Position numbers and translations under genes: made by a program. Shown here piece after piece: positions 43,899 to 52,236 of a DNA stretch of 64,000 nucleotides (positions are counted from its first letter, which is position 1; every line of letters begins with the position of its first letter). The DNA comes from DATEDA01 sp963754305 (GTDB lineage: Bacteria > Pseudomonadota > Gammaproteobacteria > Burkholderiales > SG8-39): NCBI GenBank assembly GCA_963754305.1, contig CAVWFR010000036.1, positions 1-64,000 on the forward strand, read 5' to 3'. The notes under the pieces were generated by a model. The model saw nothing but the letters and a program-made list of their open reading frames with translations. It had not been told where the DNA came from and made no database searches.

Positions 43899-46045
43899 AC
43901 GGCCGCCGCCTCCTGCACCGCACGGTACTCCTGCCACCACCCCGCGGCTTCGTCCTGCGACCAGGGTTGCTCGCGTAGAAACGCGTTGAAGACGTCGATC
44001 ACCTCGTCGACACTCTGCGGGCGCGCGGCGCGATCCTTCTCGAGACAGCGCGCAACGAGATCGTCGAGCGGCGGCGGCACCGGACGCGGCGCGGTGCTCG
44101 AGGCGCGCGGGGCATCGACCTCGAGCACCATGCGCTGCAGGTCGTACTCGTTCGGCGCGTCGAAGAGGCGTTTCCCCGTCAGCAGGAAGTAGGCGACGGC
44201 GCCCAGGCCGTAGACATCGATCAGCGGATCGGCGAACGCGGGATCGCGGAGCCGCTCGGGCGACATGTAGACCGGCGTGCCGAGCAGCCGCGCGAACTGG
44301 GTGATGTCGCGCGTGTCGTCGTTGGAGTGCACGTCCTTGATGAGCCCCCAGTCGACGACCTTGACGACGTCGAACTCCCCGCCGCGCTCGCACAGCATTA
44401 TGTTCTGCGGTTTCACGTCGCGATGGACGAAGCCCTTCGCGTGCGCCTCGCGCAAGGATTCGCACACCTGCTTCAGGACGTGCGCGACGCGCGCCGGCGG
44501 CTGGGCGCCGTCGCGCTCGACGAGCTTCGCGAGCGTGAGCCCGTCGATGTACTCCATCGCGAAATAGAACGTGCCGTCGCGGGTGCGGCCGTAGTCGAAG
44601 ATCTCGACCGTCGCCGGGTGCTCGAGCCGGCTCGCGAGCTGCACCTCCCGCTCGAACCGCGCGATCAGCTCGTCGGTGGCGAGATGCGGCTTGAGGATCT
44701 TGATCGCCGTCGGCCGCTTCAGCAGCGCGTGCACGGCCCGGTGAACGGTGGCCATTCCGCCCTCCTCGATCTTCGCCTCCAGGCGGTACTGCCCGAGCTG
44801 GCGCACCTCCCGACCCAGCTCGGCCACGGAGAACGTCTGGCCGAGCGCGACCGCGACGGCGGCGACGAGCAGCGCGAAGATCGCGAAGAACGCCGTCGTG
44901 AGGTAGCGCATCGGCGCATACGCCTCGTCGCGCGCGACCTCGACCGCGATGCCGATGTCGTACTCGGGCAGCCAGCGCCAGGCGCCGATCACCTCGCGCC
45001 CGAAGTAGTTGCGATAGGGCTCGAGCAGCACGCCGTCGCGGGCCCCGCTGTCGGTGGCACTCCGGCTCTCGATCGCGCGCGTGACGAGCGTCGTCAGCGG
45101 CCGTTCGTCGAGATCGTCGGGGCGCGCGAGACGCTCGGTGAGGTCCGTGCCCGGGTCGCGCAACCGGAGGTTGAACGCGGCGGTATTGGCGTCGGGAGGC
45201 AGCATGCCGGCCGCGCTGAGTTGCGGGAAATAGCGGCTCTTCGTCAGCAGCAGGCCCGCGTCGTCGAAGGCGTAGGCGTCGACCGTCGACTCCGAGTCGG
45301 TGAGCCAGCTCAACCCGAAGATGCTGGTGAACCGCGCCTCGGCGTAGATCCCGAGCTCGAGGGCGGCGATCACCCGGCCGTCGGGCGCGCGCACCGGCGC
45401 GGCGAACCAAACGATCGGACGCGTGTAAGCCGACTTCTTCACCTCCGGAATGCGCTCGCTCTCCGGCCGCGGCGACACAAACCGGCTCTCGCCCTTAAAC
45501 ACCGGGGCGAGGTCGGCCAGCACGCTCGGCCCGACCCGCACGCCGATGTGCGGCTCCACGCGCGTAGCGAGGATGCGCCCGTCGCGGTCGACCGCGTTGA
45601 TCGCCACGCTGTCCCGGTCGGCAAAGAACGGCGCGAGCGTCTTGACGAACAGCGTCCGGGCCGACGAGGCCCATAGCGCCTCGCGCGCGGCGCCCGCGCG
45701 CGAGGCGGCGTCGAGCCGGCGTACCGACTCGACCACCTCCGGGTCGGCAGCCCAGCGCTCGACCTCGGCGCGCTTGGTCGCGACCCACAGCTCGAGCGCG
45801 TCGACCTTCGACTCGAGCACCGCGCGCAGGCTCGCCGTGCTCGCCACTTCGATCGAGCGCTTGATCCCGGTGTAGGTCCAATAGCCGACGCCGGCGAGAA
45901 TGAGCACCGCAATGGCGACCGCCTCGACGCGCTGCCCCGTGGTGCCGAAGAACACCACCGCGAGCGAGCGCCGCTGGCGGGCGGGCGCCTTGCGCACGCC
46001 CGGCGCTTCCGGCGCACGCCGCTCGATCGTGGGGTCGGAGCTCAT
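43895..46045 (-). CDS. Membrane Ser/Thr protein kinase with extracytoplasmic Cache-type sensor
   Basis: This 716-residue protein has the reverse of the usual order. Helix 1 is AVAIAVLILAGVGYWTYTGI (~42-61). A ~330-residue extracytoplasmic domain with Cache/PDC features follows (IVWFAAPVRAPDGRVIAALE). Helix 2 is TAFFAIFALLVAAVAVALGQ (~386-405), and a C-terminal Pkn-type kinase comes last. The P-loop is IEEGGMATVHRA, the VAIK lysine is in PTAIKILK, the catalytic loop is HRDVKPQNIM, and the APE-like motif is YMSPERL. The metal-binding DFG is DWG (VVDWGLI). Bacterial Pkn2-type kinases usually have the kinase at the N-terminus. This resembles a chemoreceptor-like sensor fused to a kinase. Confidence 0.88.
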   Translation of the reverse strand: MSSDPTIERRAPEAPGVRKAPARQRRSLAVVFFGTTGQRVEAVAIAVLILAGVGYWTYTGIKRSIEVASTASLRAVLESKVDALELWVATKRAEVERWAADPEVVESVRRLDAASRAGAAREALWASSARTLFVKTLAPFFADRDSVAINAVDRDGRILATRVEPHIGVRVGPSVLADLAPVFKGESRFVSPRPESERIPEVKKSAYTRPIVWFAAPVRAPDGRVIAALELGIYAEARFTSIFGLSWLTDSESTVDAYAFDDAGLLLTKSRYFPQLSAAGMLPPDANTAAFNLRLRDPGTDLTERLARPDDLDERPLTTLVTRAIESRSATDSGARDGVLLEPYRNYFGREVIGAWRWLPEYDIGIAVEVARDEAYAPMRYLTTAFFAIFALLVAAVAVALGQTFSVAELGREVRQLGQYRLEAKIEEGGMATVHRAVHALLKRPTAIKILKPHLATDELIARFEREVQLASRLEHPATVEIFDYGRTRDGTFYFAMEYIDGLTLAKLVERDGAQPPARVAHVLKQVCESLREAHAKGFVHRDVKPQNIMLCERGGEFDVVKVVDWGLIKDVHSNDDTRDITQFARLLGTPVYMSPERLRDPAFADPLIDVYGLGAVAYFLLTGKRLFDAPNEYDLQRMVLEVDAPRASSTAPRPVPPPLDDLVARCLEKDRAARPQSVDEVIDVFNAFLREQPWSQDEAAGWWQEYRAVQEAAAV

Positions 46046-46121
46046 GTCGGCCCAGCGCCGGCGTCGACCGGGCGCCGCGGGCGCTTACTCGGGAGGACTC
46101 CGGTCCAAGGGTATTCGCTCG

Positions 46122-47003
46122 TCAACTCGCCCCGCCCGCCATCTGCCCCTCGATCCCCCCCGGCGTCGTCCACCACACCCGGCCACCCTGCACGATGTGG
46201 CGCAGCGCGCGGCGCAAATGGCGCAGCCGGTGCGGCTGCCCGACGAGGTACGGATGCAGCGCGATGCCCATCACGAGCGGCTGCCGCGCGCTCTGCGCGA
46301 GCATCTCCTCGTAGCAGTCGACGATCATGTCGGCGAACTCCTCGGCCGAGTTCTGCCGCGCGACGATCGCCGGGATGTCGTTGATCTCCTGCGGGTAGGG
46401 AATCGCCCAGAGATGTCCGCGCCGCGTCGCCAGCCGCGTCGGCTGATCGTCGTGGCACCAGTTGAGGACGTACGTATAGCCGGCCTCCTGCAAGAGATCC
46501 GGCGTGACGTGACTCTCGGAGATCCAGGGCGATAGCCATCCGTGCGGCGGACTGCCCTCCTCGCGCCGCATGCGCTCGGTGCAGGCAGCGATAAGCGAGC
46601 GTTCGTCGGCTTCGCTCAGATCGCCCTGCCGCTCGGCATTGGTGTGTCCGTGCGCGATGATCTCGTCGCCCCGCTTGCGGAACGCGGCGATCACCTCGGG
46701 ACAATAGTCATAGAGGGCGGTGTTGATCAGCGCACCGACCGCAAGACCGAGCTCTTCGAAGAGATCGAGACAGCGCCACACGCCGACGCGATTGCCGTAG
46801 TCGCGCCAAGAGTAGTTGAGGACGTCGGGCTCGCCGGAGGGCGCGAGCTTCGCGCCGAGCCCCTGGCCGAACTCGAAGTGCTCGACGTTGAAGCCGATAT
46901 ACGCTGCGAGCCGCCGCCCGTCGGGCCATGAGTAGTCGGGCCGGGAGACGATCGGCGAGTACTCGTAGCGGCCATGAGTGCGGAGCGGGCGCAGGTCCGG
47001 CAT
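46122..47003 (-). CDS. PuuE-like polysaccharide deacetylase / allantoinase-type hydrolase
   Basis: This 293-residue NodB-fold hydrolase matches the cofactor-independent allantoinase (PuuE) and related deacetylase branch. Its motifs are RYEYSPIVSRPDYSWPDGRR at the N-terminus, VLNYSWRDYGNRVGVWRCLD near residue 62, and DEIIAHGHTNAERQGDLSEA near 115. GWLSPWISESHVTPDLLQEA is near 155, and YVLNWCHDDQPTRL and YPQEINDIPAIVARQ follow. The divergent Bug-type receptor gene begins 47 bases away, so the two probably share a promoter region and a substrate. The reaction could be ureide or amide hydrolysis rather than sugar deacetylation. Confidence 0.82.
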   Translation of the reverse strand: MPDLRPLRTHGRYEYSPIVSRPDYSWPDGRRLAAYIGFNVEHFEFGQGLGAKLAPSGEPDVLNYSWRDYGNRVGVWRCLDLFEELGLAVGALINTALYDYCPEVIAAFRKRGDEIIAHGHTNAERQGDLSEADERSLIAACTERMRREEGSPPHGWLSPWISESHVTPDLLQEAGYTYVLNWCHDDQPTRLATRRGHLWAIPYPQEINDIPAIVARQNSAEEFADMIVDCYEEMLAQSARQPLVMGIALHPYLVGQPHRLRHLRRALRHIVQGGRVWWTTPGGIEGQMAGGAS

Positions 47004-47050
47004 CGGCGGTTTCTCGAGGCGAGCGGCCCGCACACTATACTTCGTGGCGT

Positions 47051-48013
47051 ATGCCTGTCCGACTGGTCTTCGCCCTACTGGGGCTCATTGCTGCCGCGAC
47101 CGCCGCCGCACAGGTATACCCCGAGCGCGCGGTCCGGATCATCGTCGCCTATCCGGCCGGCGGCGGGATCGACGTACTCGGCCGCCAGCTCGCGGATCGC
47201 CTCGCGCCGCAATGGGGCCAGCCGGTGGTGGTGGAGAACCGCCCGGGCGGCAGCACGATTCCGGCGACCGAGCTGGTCGCGAAGACGCCCGCCGACGGTC
47301 ATACGATCCTGCTGACGACCGATTCGACGTTCTCGATCAACCCGCATCTCTTCGCCAAGCTGCCCTATTCCGACCGCGACTTCGTGCCGGTGACGCAGCT
47401 CATCCTGCTGCAGCAGCTTCTGCTCGCGCATCCGTCGGTGCCCGCCGCCAATGTCGAGGAGCTCGTCCTGCTCGCGCGTGCGAAGCCGGGCACCCTCAAC
47501 TACGGCTCCTACGGCAGCGGCAGCCAGCCGCATCTCGCGGCCGAGACGCTGAAAAGCAAAGCCGGCATCGACATAGTGCACATCCCGTACAAGGGCATCC
47601 CGTTCGCTGTGCCGGCTGCGATCGCCGGCGAGATCCAGCTCACGTTCTCGGGCATCGCGTCGTCGCAAGCGCACGTCAAGGGCGGGCGGCTGAAGGCGCT
47701 CGGGATCGGCGGGCCGGCGCGCTCGCCGCTGATGCCGGCGGTCCCGACCTTCGCCGAGCAGGGCTATCCGGAGGTCGAGACGCACGCGTGGTTCGGGCTC
47801 TTCGTCCCGGCGGGGACGCCGCGCGCGGCGGTCGATCGGATCCAGCGCGACGTCGCCGCGATCCTGAGCGAGCAGGCGTTCCGCGCGCGGGAGATCGAAG
47901 GCAAGGGCTACGACCTCATCGCGAGCTCGCCGGACGAGTTCGCCGCGTACCTCCTGCGCGATCGCGAGGCGCGCGGCCGGGCGGTGACACTCTCCGGCGC
48001 GCGCGCTGAATGA
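47051..48013 (+). CDS. Bug-family tripartite tricarboxylate transporter substrate-binding protein
   Basis: This 320-residue exported receptor has a signal peptide (MPVRLVFALLGLIAAATAAA) and the canonical Bug start QVYPERAVRIIVAYPAGGGI. It also carries GQPVVVENRPGGSTIPATEL, ILLTTDSTFSINPHLFAKLP and VHIPYKGIPFAVPAAIAGEI. Bug proteins are very abundant in Burkholderiales and bind small carboxylates or amides. No TctA/TctB permease is nearby, as is usual for orphan Bug genes. It is divergent from the PuuE-like gene, so an allantoin- or amide-like ligand is a reasonable guess. Confidence 0.92.
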   Translation: MPVRLVFALLGLIAAATAAAQVYPERAVRIIVAYPAGGGIDVLGRQLADRLAPQWGQPVVVENRPGGSTIPATELVAKTPADGHTILLTTDSTFSINPHLFAKLPYSDRDFVPVTQLILLQQLLLAHPSVPAANVEELVLLARAKPGTLNYGSYGSGSQPHLAAETLKSKAGIDIVHIPYKGIPFAVPAAIAGEIQLTFSGIASSQAHVKGGRLKALGIGGPARSPLMPAVPTFAEQGYPEVETHAWFGLFVPAGTPRAAVDRIQRDVAAILSEQAFRAREIEGKGYDLIASSPDEFAAYLLRDREARGRAVTLSGARAE

Positions 48014-48140
48014 CTCACTGTGAAGGACGTCGGGAATCTCGGCGGGAGACGGCAAGACCGGGTAGGTTCTTGAACGGGCACCCGCTCGCCTGCTGGTTCC
48101 AGCGGGCTCGCGCCCCCCTTGTCAGCGGGGCGTTGCTGGG

Positions 48141-48965
48141 GTGATCCATATCGGGCAAAGACCGCGTCTTGCCGCGAACGTCGCTGGGAACGGCCCGCTG
48201 GTCGTCTTCCTCCACGGCATCGGCGGCAACCGGTCGCATTGGGACGACCAGCTCGCCGCGTTCGCCCCCGAATTCACGTGTTGCGCGCCGGATGCGCGCG
48301 GGTACGGGGAATCGGAGGACGGTGAGCGCCCGCTCGCCTTCGCCGATCTCGCCGCGGATACCTTGCGCGTGATCGATCATTTCGGCGCGCAACGCGCTCA
48401 TCTCGTCGGCCTCTCGCTGGGCGGCCGGGTCGCGCGCGACTGCTGCCTGCGCCATCCCGATCGCGTTGCGACGCTGGTCCTCTGCAACACCCACGCGGGC
48501 TTCGACACGCTCGCCCCGGAGGCGGTCGAGGCATTCAACCGCGCGCGGCGCGAGCCGCTTGCTGCCGGCAGATCACCGCACGAGATCGCGCCGGACCTCG
48601 CGCGCGGTGTGCTCGGGCGCTCGGCACCGGAGCGGGCACGCGCGCGGCTGCTCGCCAGCCTCGCGGCGCTCCGCAAGGACGCTTACCTCGCGACGCTCGA
48701 GGCCTCGACGCGCGAAGACCGCGGCGCGGCGATCGAGCGCATCGCCGCCCCGACGCTCGTCGTGACCACGGACGAGGACACCGTCTATCCGCCGGCCACC
48801 GCCGAAGCGCTGGCAAAGCGCATCCCCGGCGCGCGGGTCGCGCTCATCGCCGGGGCCGGGCACGTCTCGAACCTCGAGCGGCCCGAGGCGTTCAACGCGA
48901 CGGTGCTCGGCTTCCTGCGCGAGCATCGGGCGCGGGCCTCGATCCCCGTCCGAAACTCGACGTGA
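48141..48965 (+). CDS. Alpha/beta hydrolase (PcaD-like)
   Basis: This 274-residue hydrolase resembles 3-oxoadipate enol-lactonase. Its features are PLVVFLHGIGGNRSHWDDQL near residue 19, CAPDARGYGESEDGERPLAF, and nucleophile Ser in HLVGLSLGGRVARDCCLRHP near 90. The acid is in LVVTTDEDTVYPPATAEALA, and the His is in LIAGAGHVSNLERPEAFNAT near 245. The first codon is GTG at 48141 with no clear ribosome site; a longer start cannot be excluded. The pca pathway genes are absent, so the true substrate is not known. Confidence 0.85.
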   Translation: MIHIGQRPRLAANVAGNGPLVVFLHGIGGNRSHWDDQLAAFAPEFTCCAPDARGYGESEDGERPLAFADLAADTLRVIDHFGAQRAHLVGLSLGGRVARDCCLRHPDRVATLVLCNTHAGFDTLAPEAVEAFNRARREPLAAGRSPHEIAPDLARGVLGRSAPERARARLLASLAALRKDAYLATLEASTREDRGAAIERIAAPTLVVTTDEDTVYPPATAEALAKRIPGARVALIAGAGHVSNLERPEAFNATVLGFLREHRARASIPVRNST

Positions 48966-49027
48966 CGCGAGGGGTCGAACCGGGGGAAAATACGCCCCCC
49001 TCGTCACGAGGGCTTCAGGAGAGCAGC

Positions 49028-49585
49028 ATGCGCATCGAAGTCCACGTCCACGGCAATATCCCGCTCCGGCAGGGGGTCACCACCGCGCAGGTCGAGGCGG
49101 CACTCCGCCCGTGGCTCGAGTACATCGACGAGGACTCGCTCGCCGACGCGCGCTCGGTCTACGAGGACGAGCCGGGGATCGTGTACGACTCGCGCGAGCG
49201 GCTGCTCGAGCTCTGCTGGACCGGCGACGTCGGCCGCACCTTCCGCGAGACGATCGAGTCCGCGCTGACCGGGCTCAACGGCTACACCGAGCGCGCCGCC
49301 GAGATCGAGGTGAGCTACTACCACGACGACGGCCAGGACGAGTTCGGCGTCGTGTTCGTCGGGCCGACGTCCGAGGCGATCCACGAGGCGCAACGCCAGG
49401 CGATGATCGAGGACGTGTCCAACATCCTCTCGCGGCAGTTCGGGGATTCGGAGATCGGCGAGGCGGTCGCGCTGCTCAACCAGCTCTTCGCGCGCACCGC
49501 GCCGAGCGCCGGCGGCACCGTGCGGCAGGGCTCGATGACCGTGCAGGCGCCGCTCGCCGACAAGGGGCGGCGTCGGCTGCACTAG
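49028..49585 (+). CDS. Conserved hypothetical protein, 185 residues (possibly DUF6806)
   Basis: This acidic cytoplasmic protein starts MRIEVHVHGNIPLRQGVTTA and contains YIDEDSLADARSVYEDEPGI, then TEIVSYYHDDGQ-like AEIEVSYYHDDGQDEFGVVF. It ends in a Gly/Gln tail after NQLFARTAP. No signal peptide or membrane helix was seen. A good GGAGAGCAGC precedes the ATG. I recall similar ~185-residue proteins in Burkholderiales, but no function. It is 62 bases downstream of the hydrolase on the same strand. Confidence 0.75.
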   Translation: MRIEVHVHGNIPLRQGVTTAQVEAALRPWLEYIDEDSLADARSVYEDEPGIVYDSRERLLELCWTGDVGRTFRETIESALTGLNGYTERAAEIEVSYYHDDGQDEFGVVFVGPTSEAIHEAQRQAMIEDVSNILSRQFGDSEIGEAVALLNQLFARTAPSAGGTVRQGSMTVQAPLADKGRRRLH

Positions 49586-49649
49586 CGAGAAGAATCGCCG
49601 CCGCCGGGCGGCCGTTCTCCTGGGATAAGAAGCCTCCGAACCGCTACCG

Positions 49650-49821
49650 GTGCACCTCTTCCTTCGCTCGGCGGCCCCGAGCCGCGGATCGAACCCGTCG
49701 GCATAGAGATCGAGGCGATCGACCTCGTGGCCGGCACGGGCGAGGCCAACGAGGACCCGCGCGTGGATCGCGGCGTTGAAGCTGTCTCGAGCGGGTGGGC
49801 GCGGATGACGAGCACGCGCAT
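49650..49821 (-). pseudogene. Stump of a flavodoxin-fold NAD(P)H:quinone oxidoreductase
   Basis: The frame opens MRVLVIRAHPLE, a beta-1/loop typical of the family (MKVLIVxAHP). After a one-base shift at about 49785 it continues as DSFNAAIHARVLVGLARAGH, then EVDRLDLYADGFDPRLGAAE. It loses similarity after ~55 residues of the expected ~190-250. No catalytic or FMN site beyond the first loop remains. Dead gene. It lies between two plus-strand genes. Confidence 0.65.
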
Positions 49822-49869
49822 GCGTCAGGCTCCTTACCCCGGTATCCTCGGGCGCTGGAGGACTAACCG

Positions 49870-50073
49870 ATGAAGCACCCCCACCTCCCGTTCGCCTTGC
49901 TGATTGCCGCGCTCCTGTCCGGCTGCTCCACCGATCAGTTTGCGCGCGTCCTCTACTACAGCTTCCGGGTCGGTAACCCGGCCGTCGAGTCGAGCACCCC
50001 GGGGCAGGCACGCGGCGATCCCGTATCCTACGATCGCTATCAGCGCGAGCGGCGCGGCGAATCCGGGGACTGA
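49870..50073 (+). CDS. Small lipoprotein, 67 residues
   Basis: MKHPHLPFALLIAALLSGCS is a lipoprotein signal with lipobox LLSGC, so the mature protein would be ~49 residues. It contains VLYYSFRVGNPAVESSTPGQ and a basic, Arg-rich end. The ribosome site GGAGGACTAACC lies directly before the ATG. The YdhR-like gene follows after 22 bases, probably on one transcript. Function unknown. Confidence 0.7.
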   Translation: MKHPHLPFALLIAALLSGCSTDQFARVLYYSFRVGNPAVESSTPGQARGDPVSYDRYQRERRGESGD

Positions 50074-50095
50074 ACCGTCAATCAGCGAGGCGTCC

Positions 50096-50416
50096 ATGAT
50101 CACCGAGCTCGTCCTGTTCGACCTTCCGCAAGGTATCACCCGCAGCGACGTCGTCGCCGGCATGCGCAGCACCCTACCGGTCTGGCGGGGCAACAAGGAG
50201 CTGCTCCGCAAGAACTACATCTACGACCCCGAGAAGGGGCAGGCGGGCGGCGTCTACCTCTGGCGCACGATGGATGCGGCCCGGCGCGGTCACGACGATG
50301 CGTGGCGCGCGCGCATCAAGGCGCTTTACGGCAGCGTCCCGGTGATCCGCTATTTCGAGACGCCGCTGATCGCCGACAACGTGGTCGATCAAACGATCGA
50401 GGAAGGCGCGGCATAA
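50096..50416 (+). CDS. YdhR-like small monooxygenase-fold protein
   Basis: The 106-residue frame MITELVLFDLPQGITRSDVV, then NYIYDPEKGQAGGVYLWRTM and DAARRGHDDAWRARIKALYG, followed by PVIRYFETPLIADNV, fits the ferredoxin-like YdhR/monooxygenase family (dimeric alpha-beta barrel). These proteins are proposed to act on aromatic or quinone substrates or in oxidative stress, without metal. It is 22 bases after the small lipoprotein gene and convergent with the cupin gene. Confidence 0.75.
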   Translation: MITELVLFDLPQGITRSDVVAGMRSTLPVWRGNKELLRKNYIYDPEKGQAGGVYLWRTMDAARRGHDDAWRARIKALYGSVPVIRYFETPLIADNVVDQTIEEGAA

Positions 50417-50449
50417 GCCCGGGCTCGCGGCAGCCCCCCGCCGCGCACT

Positions 50450-50878
50450 TCACGCGCCGCACAGCACTGCCAGATCCTCGGCGTCGAGGATATTGGGCAC
50501 GCCCGCACGGATCAGCTCCGCGAAGCCCTCGTTCGGCACCATCGTCGTCAGGCAGTAGAGCCGCGTCGCGCCGGTATCCTCGACGACGTGCTCGGTGCCC
50601 GCGCGCACCAGGAATGCGTCGCCGCGCCTGATCGCGACCCGCTCGCCGCCCGCGAGGGCGACGCTTTCGCCGTGCAGCACGAAGAAGAGCTCGTCCGCCG
50701 CGGCCTGCGCGTTCGGTGGCGTCTTCCCGCCGACGTCGAAGATCTCGATGGACCGCGACGAACGACGGCCGTCCCCGGCCGGGTCGGCTAGCAGCGCGAA
50801 CTTGTTGGTGTCCGAGCGCGCGATCCGGCATACGCGGTTGCCGTCGCGCGCGCCGAGCGGCCGCATCGTCTCGCTCAT
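50450..50878 (-). CDS. Cupin protein, last gene of the deaminase operon
   Basis: This is a 142-residue single-domain cupin. DELFFVLHGESVALAGGERV near residue 65 and LVRAGTEHVVEDTGATRLYC near 92 give the two beta-barrel motifs. Motif 1 lacks the HxH pair (QAAADELF, with E present), while motif 2 keeps H, so metal binding is uncertain. The ATG overlaps the deaminase stop (ATGA), so it is tightly coupled to purine-deaminase production. It may be a small-molecule binder or isomerase rather than an oxygenase. Confidence 0.82.
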   Translation of the reverse strand: MSETMRPLGARDGNRVCRIARSDTNKFALLADPAGDGRRSSRSIEIFDVGGKTPPNAQAAADELFFVLHGESVALAGGERVAIRRGDAFLVRAGTEHVVEDTGATRLYCLTTMVPNEGFAELIRAGVPNILDAEDLAVLCGA

Positions 50879-52236
50879 CGGGTCACCATCCTCGCCACCG
50901 CAGCCCGCGCCGCCGCCGCGAGCGCCGCGAGATCGAGACCGGGGATCGCGCCATCCTCGACCACCGGCCGGCCGTTGCAGAACGCGTGCTTCACGCGCGC
51001 CGCGCCCCCCGCGGCGACCGGCCCGATCGCCGGATCGTGCAGCCCCGCGTAGCGCGGCGCCGAAAGGTCGTACACGACTAGATCCGCGCAGTAGCCGGGC
51101 GCGAGGATCCCGGTGCGGTCGAGACCGAGCACCGCGGCGCCGCCGGCGGTTCCCCACCGGATGACGTCTTCCACGGTCGCGGCGCCGGCGCCCTCGTTCG
51201 CCCGGTGCACGAACCAGCAGGTGTGCGTCTCCATGATCATGTCGGCCGCCTCGTTCGACGCCGCGCCGTCCACGCCGATCGACACCGGCGCGCCGGCGCG
51301 GTCGAGCGCGGGCACCGGCGCGATGCCGCTTCCGAGCCGGCAGTTCGACTGCGGGCAATGCGCGATGCCGGTTACCGTCTCCGCGAGGAGCGCCACCTCC
51401 GGGGGCGAAACGTGCACGAGGTGTGCGTACCACACGTCCGCTCCGACCCACTCGTGGCGCGCGACGAATTCGACCGGGGTGGTGTCGTGGACCTCCCGGC
51501 AGTAGCGGACGTAATCGGCGGTCTCGGAGAGATGGCTGTGCAGCCGGATGCCGAGACGGCGCGCGGCGCGTGCGAATTCCGGCAGCTCGTGCGGATGGAC
51601 AGACCAGGTCGGCGTCGTCGGCGCCATGACGACCTTGCGCATCGCGGCCCCGCCCGCCTGATGGAAGCGTCCGACGAGGCGCTCCACGTCGGCGATGAAG
51701 CCATCGAGCGTTTCGGGCTGTGCCTGCGGCGGCGCGTCCCGATCGATCTCGCCGCGCATCCTGGTGGCCCCGCCGCGCGCGAGCGCGAAGCGCACGCCGA
51801 GCCGCTCGGCGACGTCGAAGAGCGCCGCGCTCGCGTCGAATGGCATCCGCGGCCAGTAGCCGTAGTGGTGATCGGCAACGGTGGTGCAGCCGGAAAGCAG
51901 GAGCTCGGCGATGCCGATCGTCGCCGCGAGCCGGAGCATCTCCTCGTCGATGAAACGTCGATACGGCACCGGCACCGCCGCGAGCCATTCGACGAGTGGC
52001 AGGTTGATTCCTGCCGGCACGCCCTTCAACAGGCTCTGGAAGAGATGGTGGTGGGTGTTCACCCAGCCGGGGTAGACGACGCAGTCGGTCGCATCGTAGA
52101 TGCGCTCGCCGGGCTGTGGTGCGAGCCGCCCGATCGCCGCGATGGTGCCGTCGGTCACGCGGATGTCCGGCCCGTCCGCGCGCGCAGCCGCGCCGCGCAA
52201 ACCGGTCATGATCGCGGCGGCTCCGCGGATCAGCAT
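50875..52236 (-). CDS. 8-oxoguanine deaminase-type amidohydrolase
   Basis: This 453-residue amidohydrolase has the metal motif GWVNTHHHLFQSLLKGVPAG (HxH near residues 60-75), a third ligand in LHSHLSETADYVRYC (~229-243) and a fourth in CPQSNCRLGSGIAPV. A catalytic Asp is in VSIGVDGAASNEAADMIMET (~310-330). The NTHHHLFQ pattern and C-terminal LVVYDLSAPRYAGLHDPA are those of 8-oxoguanine/guanine-type deaminases, which convert the base to the corresponding hydroxypurine. It lies in an operon after a nucleobase-type ABC permease (one-base overlap) and before a cupin. The start is fixed by that overlap. Confidence 0.85.
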   Translation of the reverse strand: MLIRGAAAIMTGLRGAAARADGPDIRVTDGTIAAIGRLAPQPGERIYDATDCVVYPGWVNTHHHLFQSLLKGVPAGINLPLVEWLAAVPVPYRRFIDEEMLRLAATIGIAELLLSGCTTVADHHYGYWPRMPFDASAALFDVAERLGVRFALARGGATRMRGEIDRDAPPQAQPETLDGFIADVERLVGRFHQAGGAAMRKVVMAPTTPTWSVHPHELPEFARAARRLGIRLHSHLSETADYVRYCREVHDTTPVEFVARHEWVGADVWYAHLVHVSPPEVALLAETVTGIAHCPQSNCRLGSGIAPVPALDRAGAPVSIGVDGAASNEAADMIMETHTCWFVHRANEGAGAATVEDVIRWGTAGGAAVLGLDRTGILAPGYCADLVVYDLSAPRYAGLHDPAIGPVAAGGAARVKHAFCNGRPVVEDGAIPGLDLAALAAAARAAVARMVTR

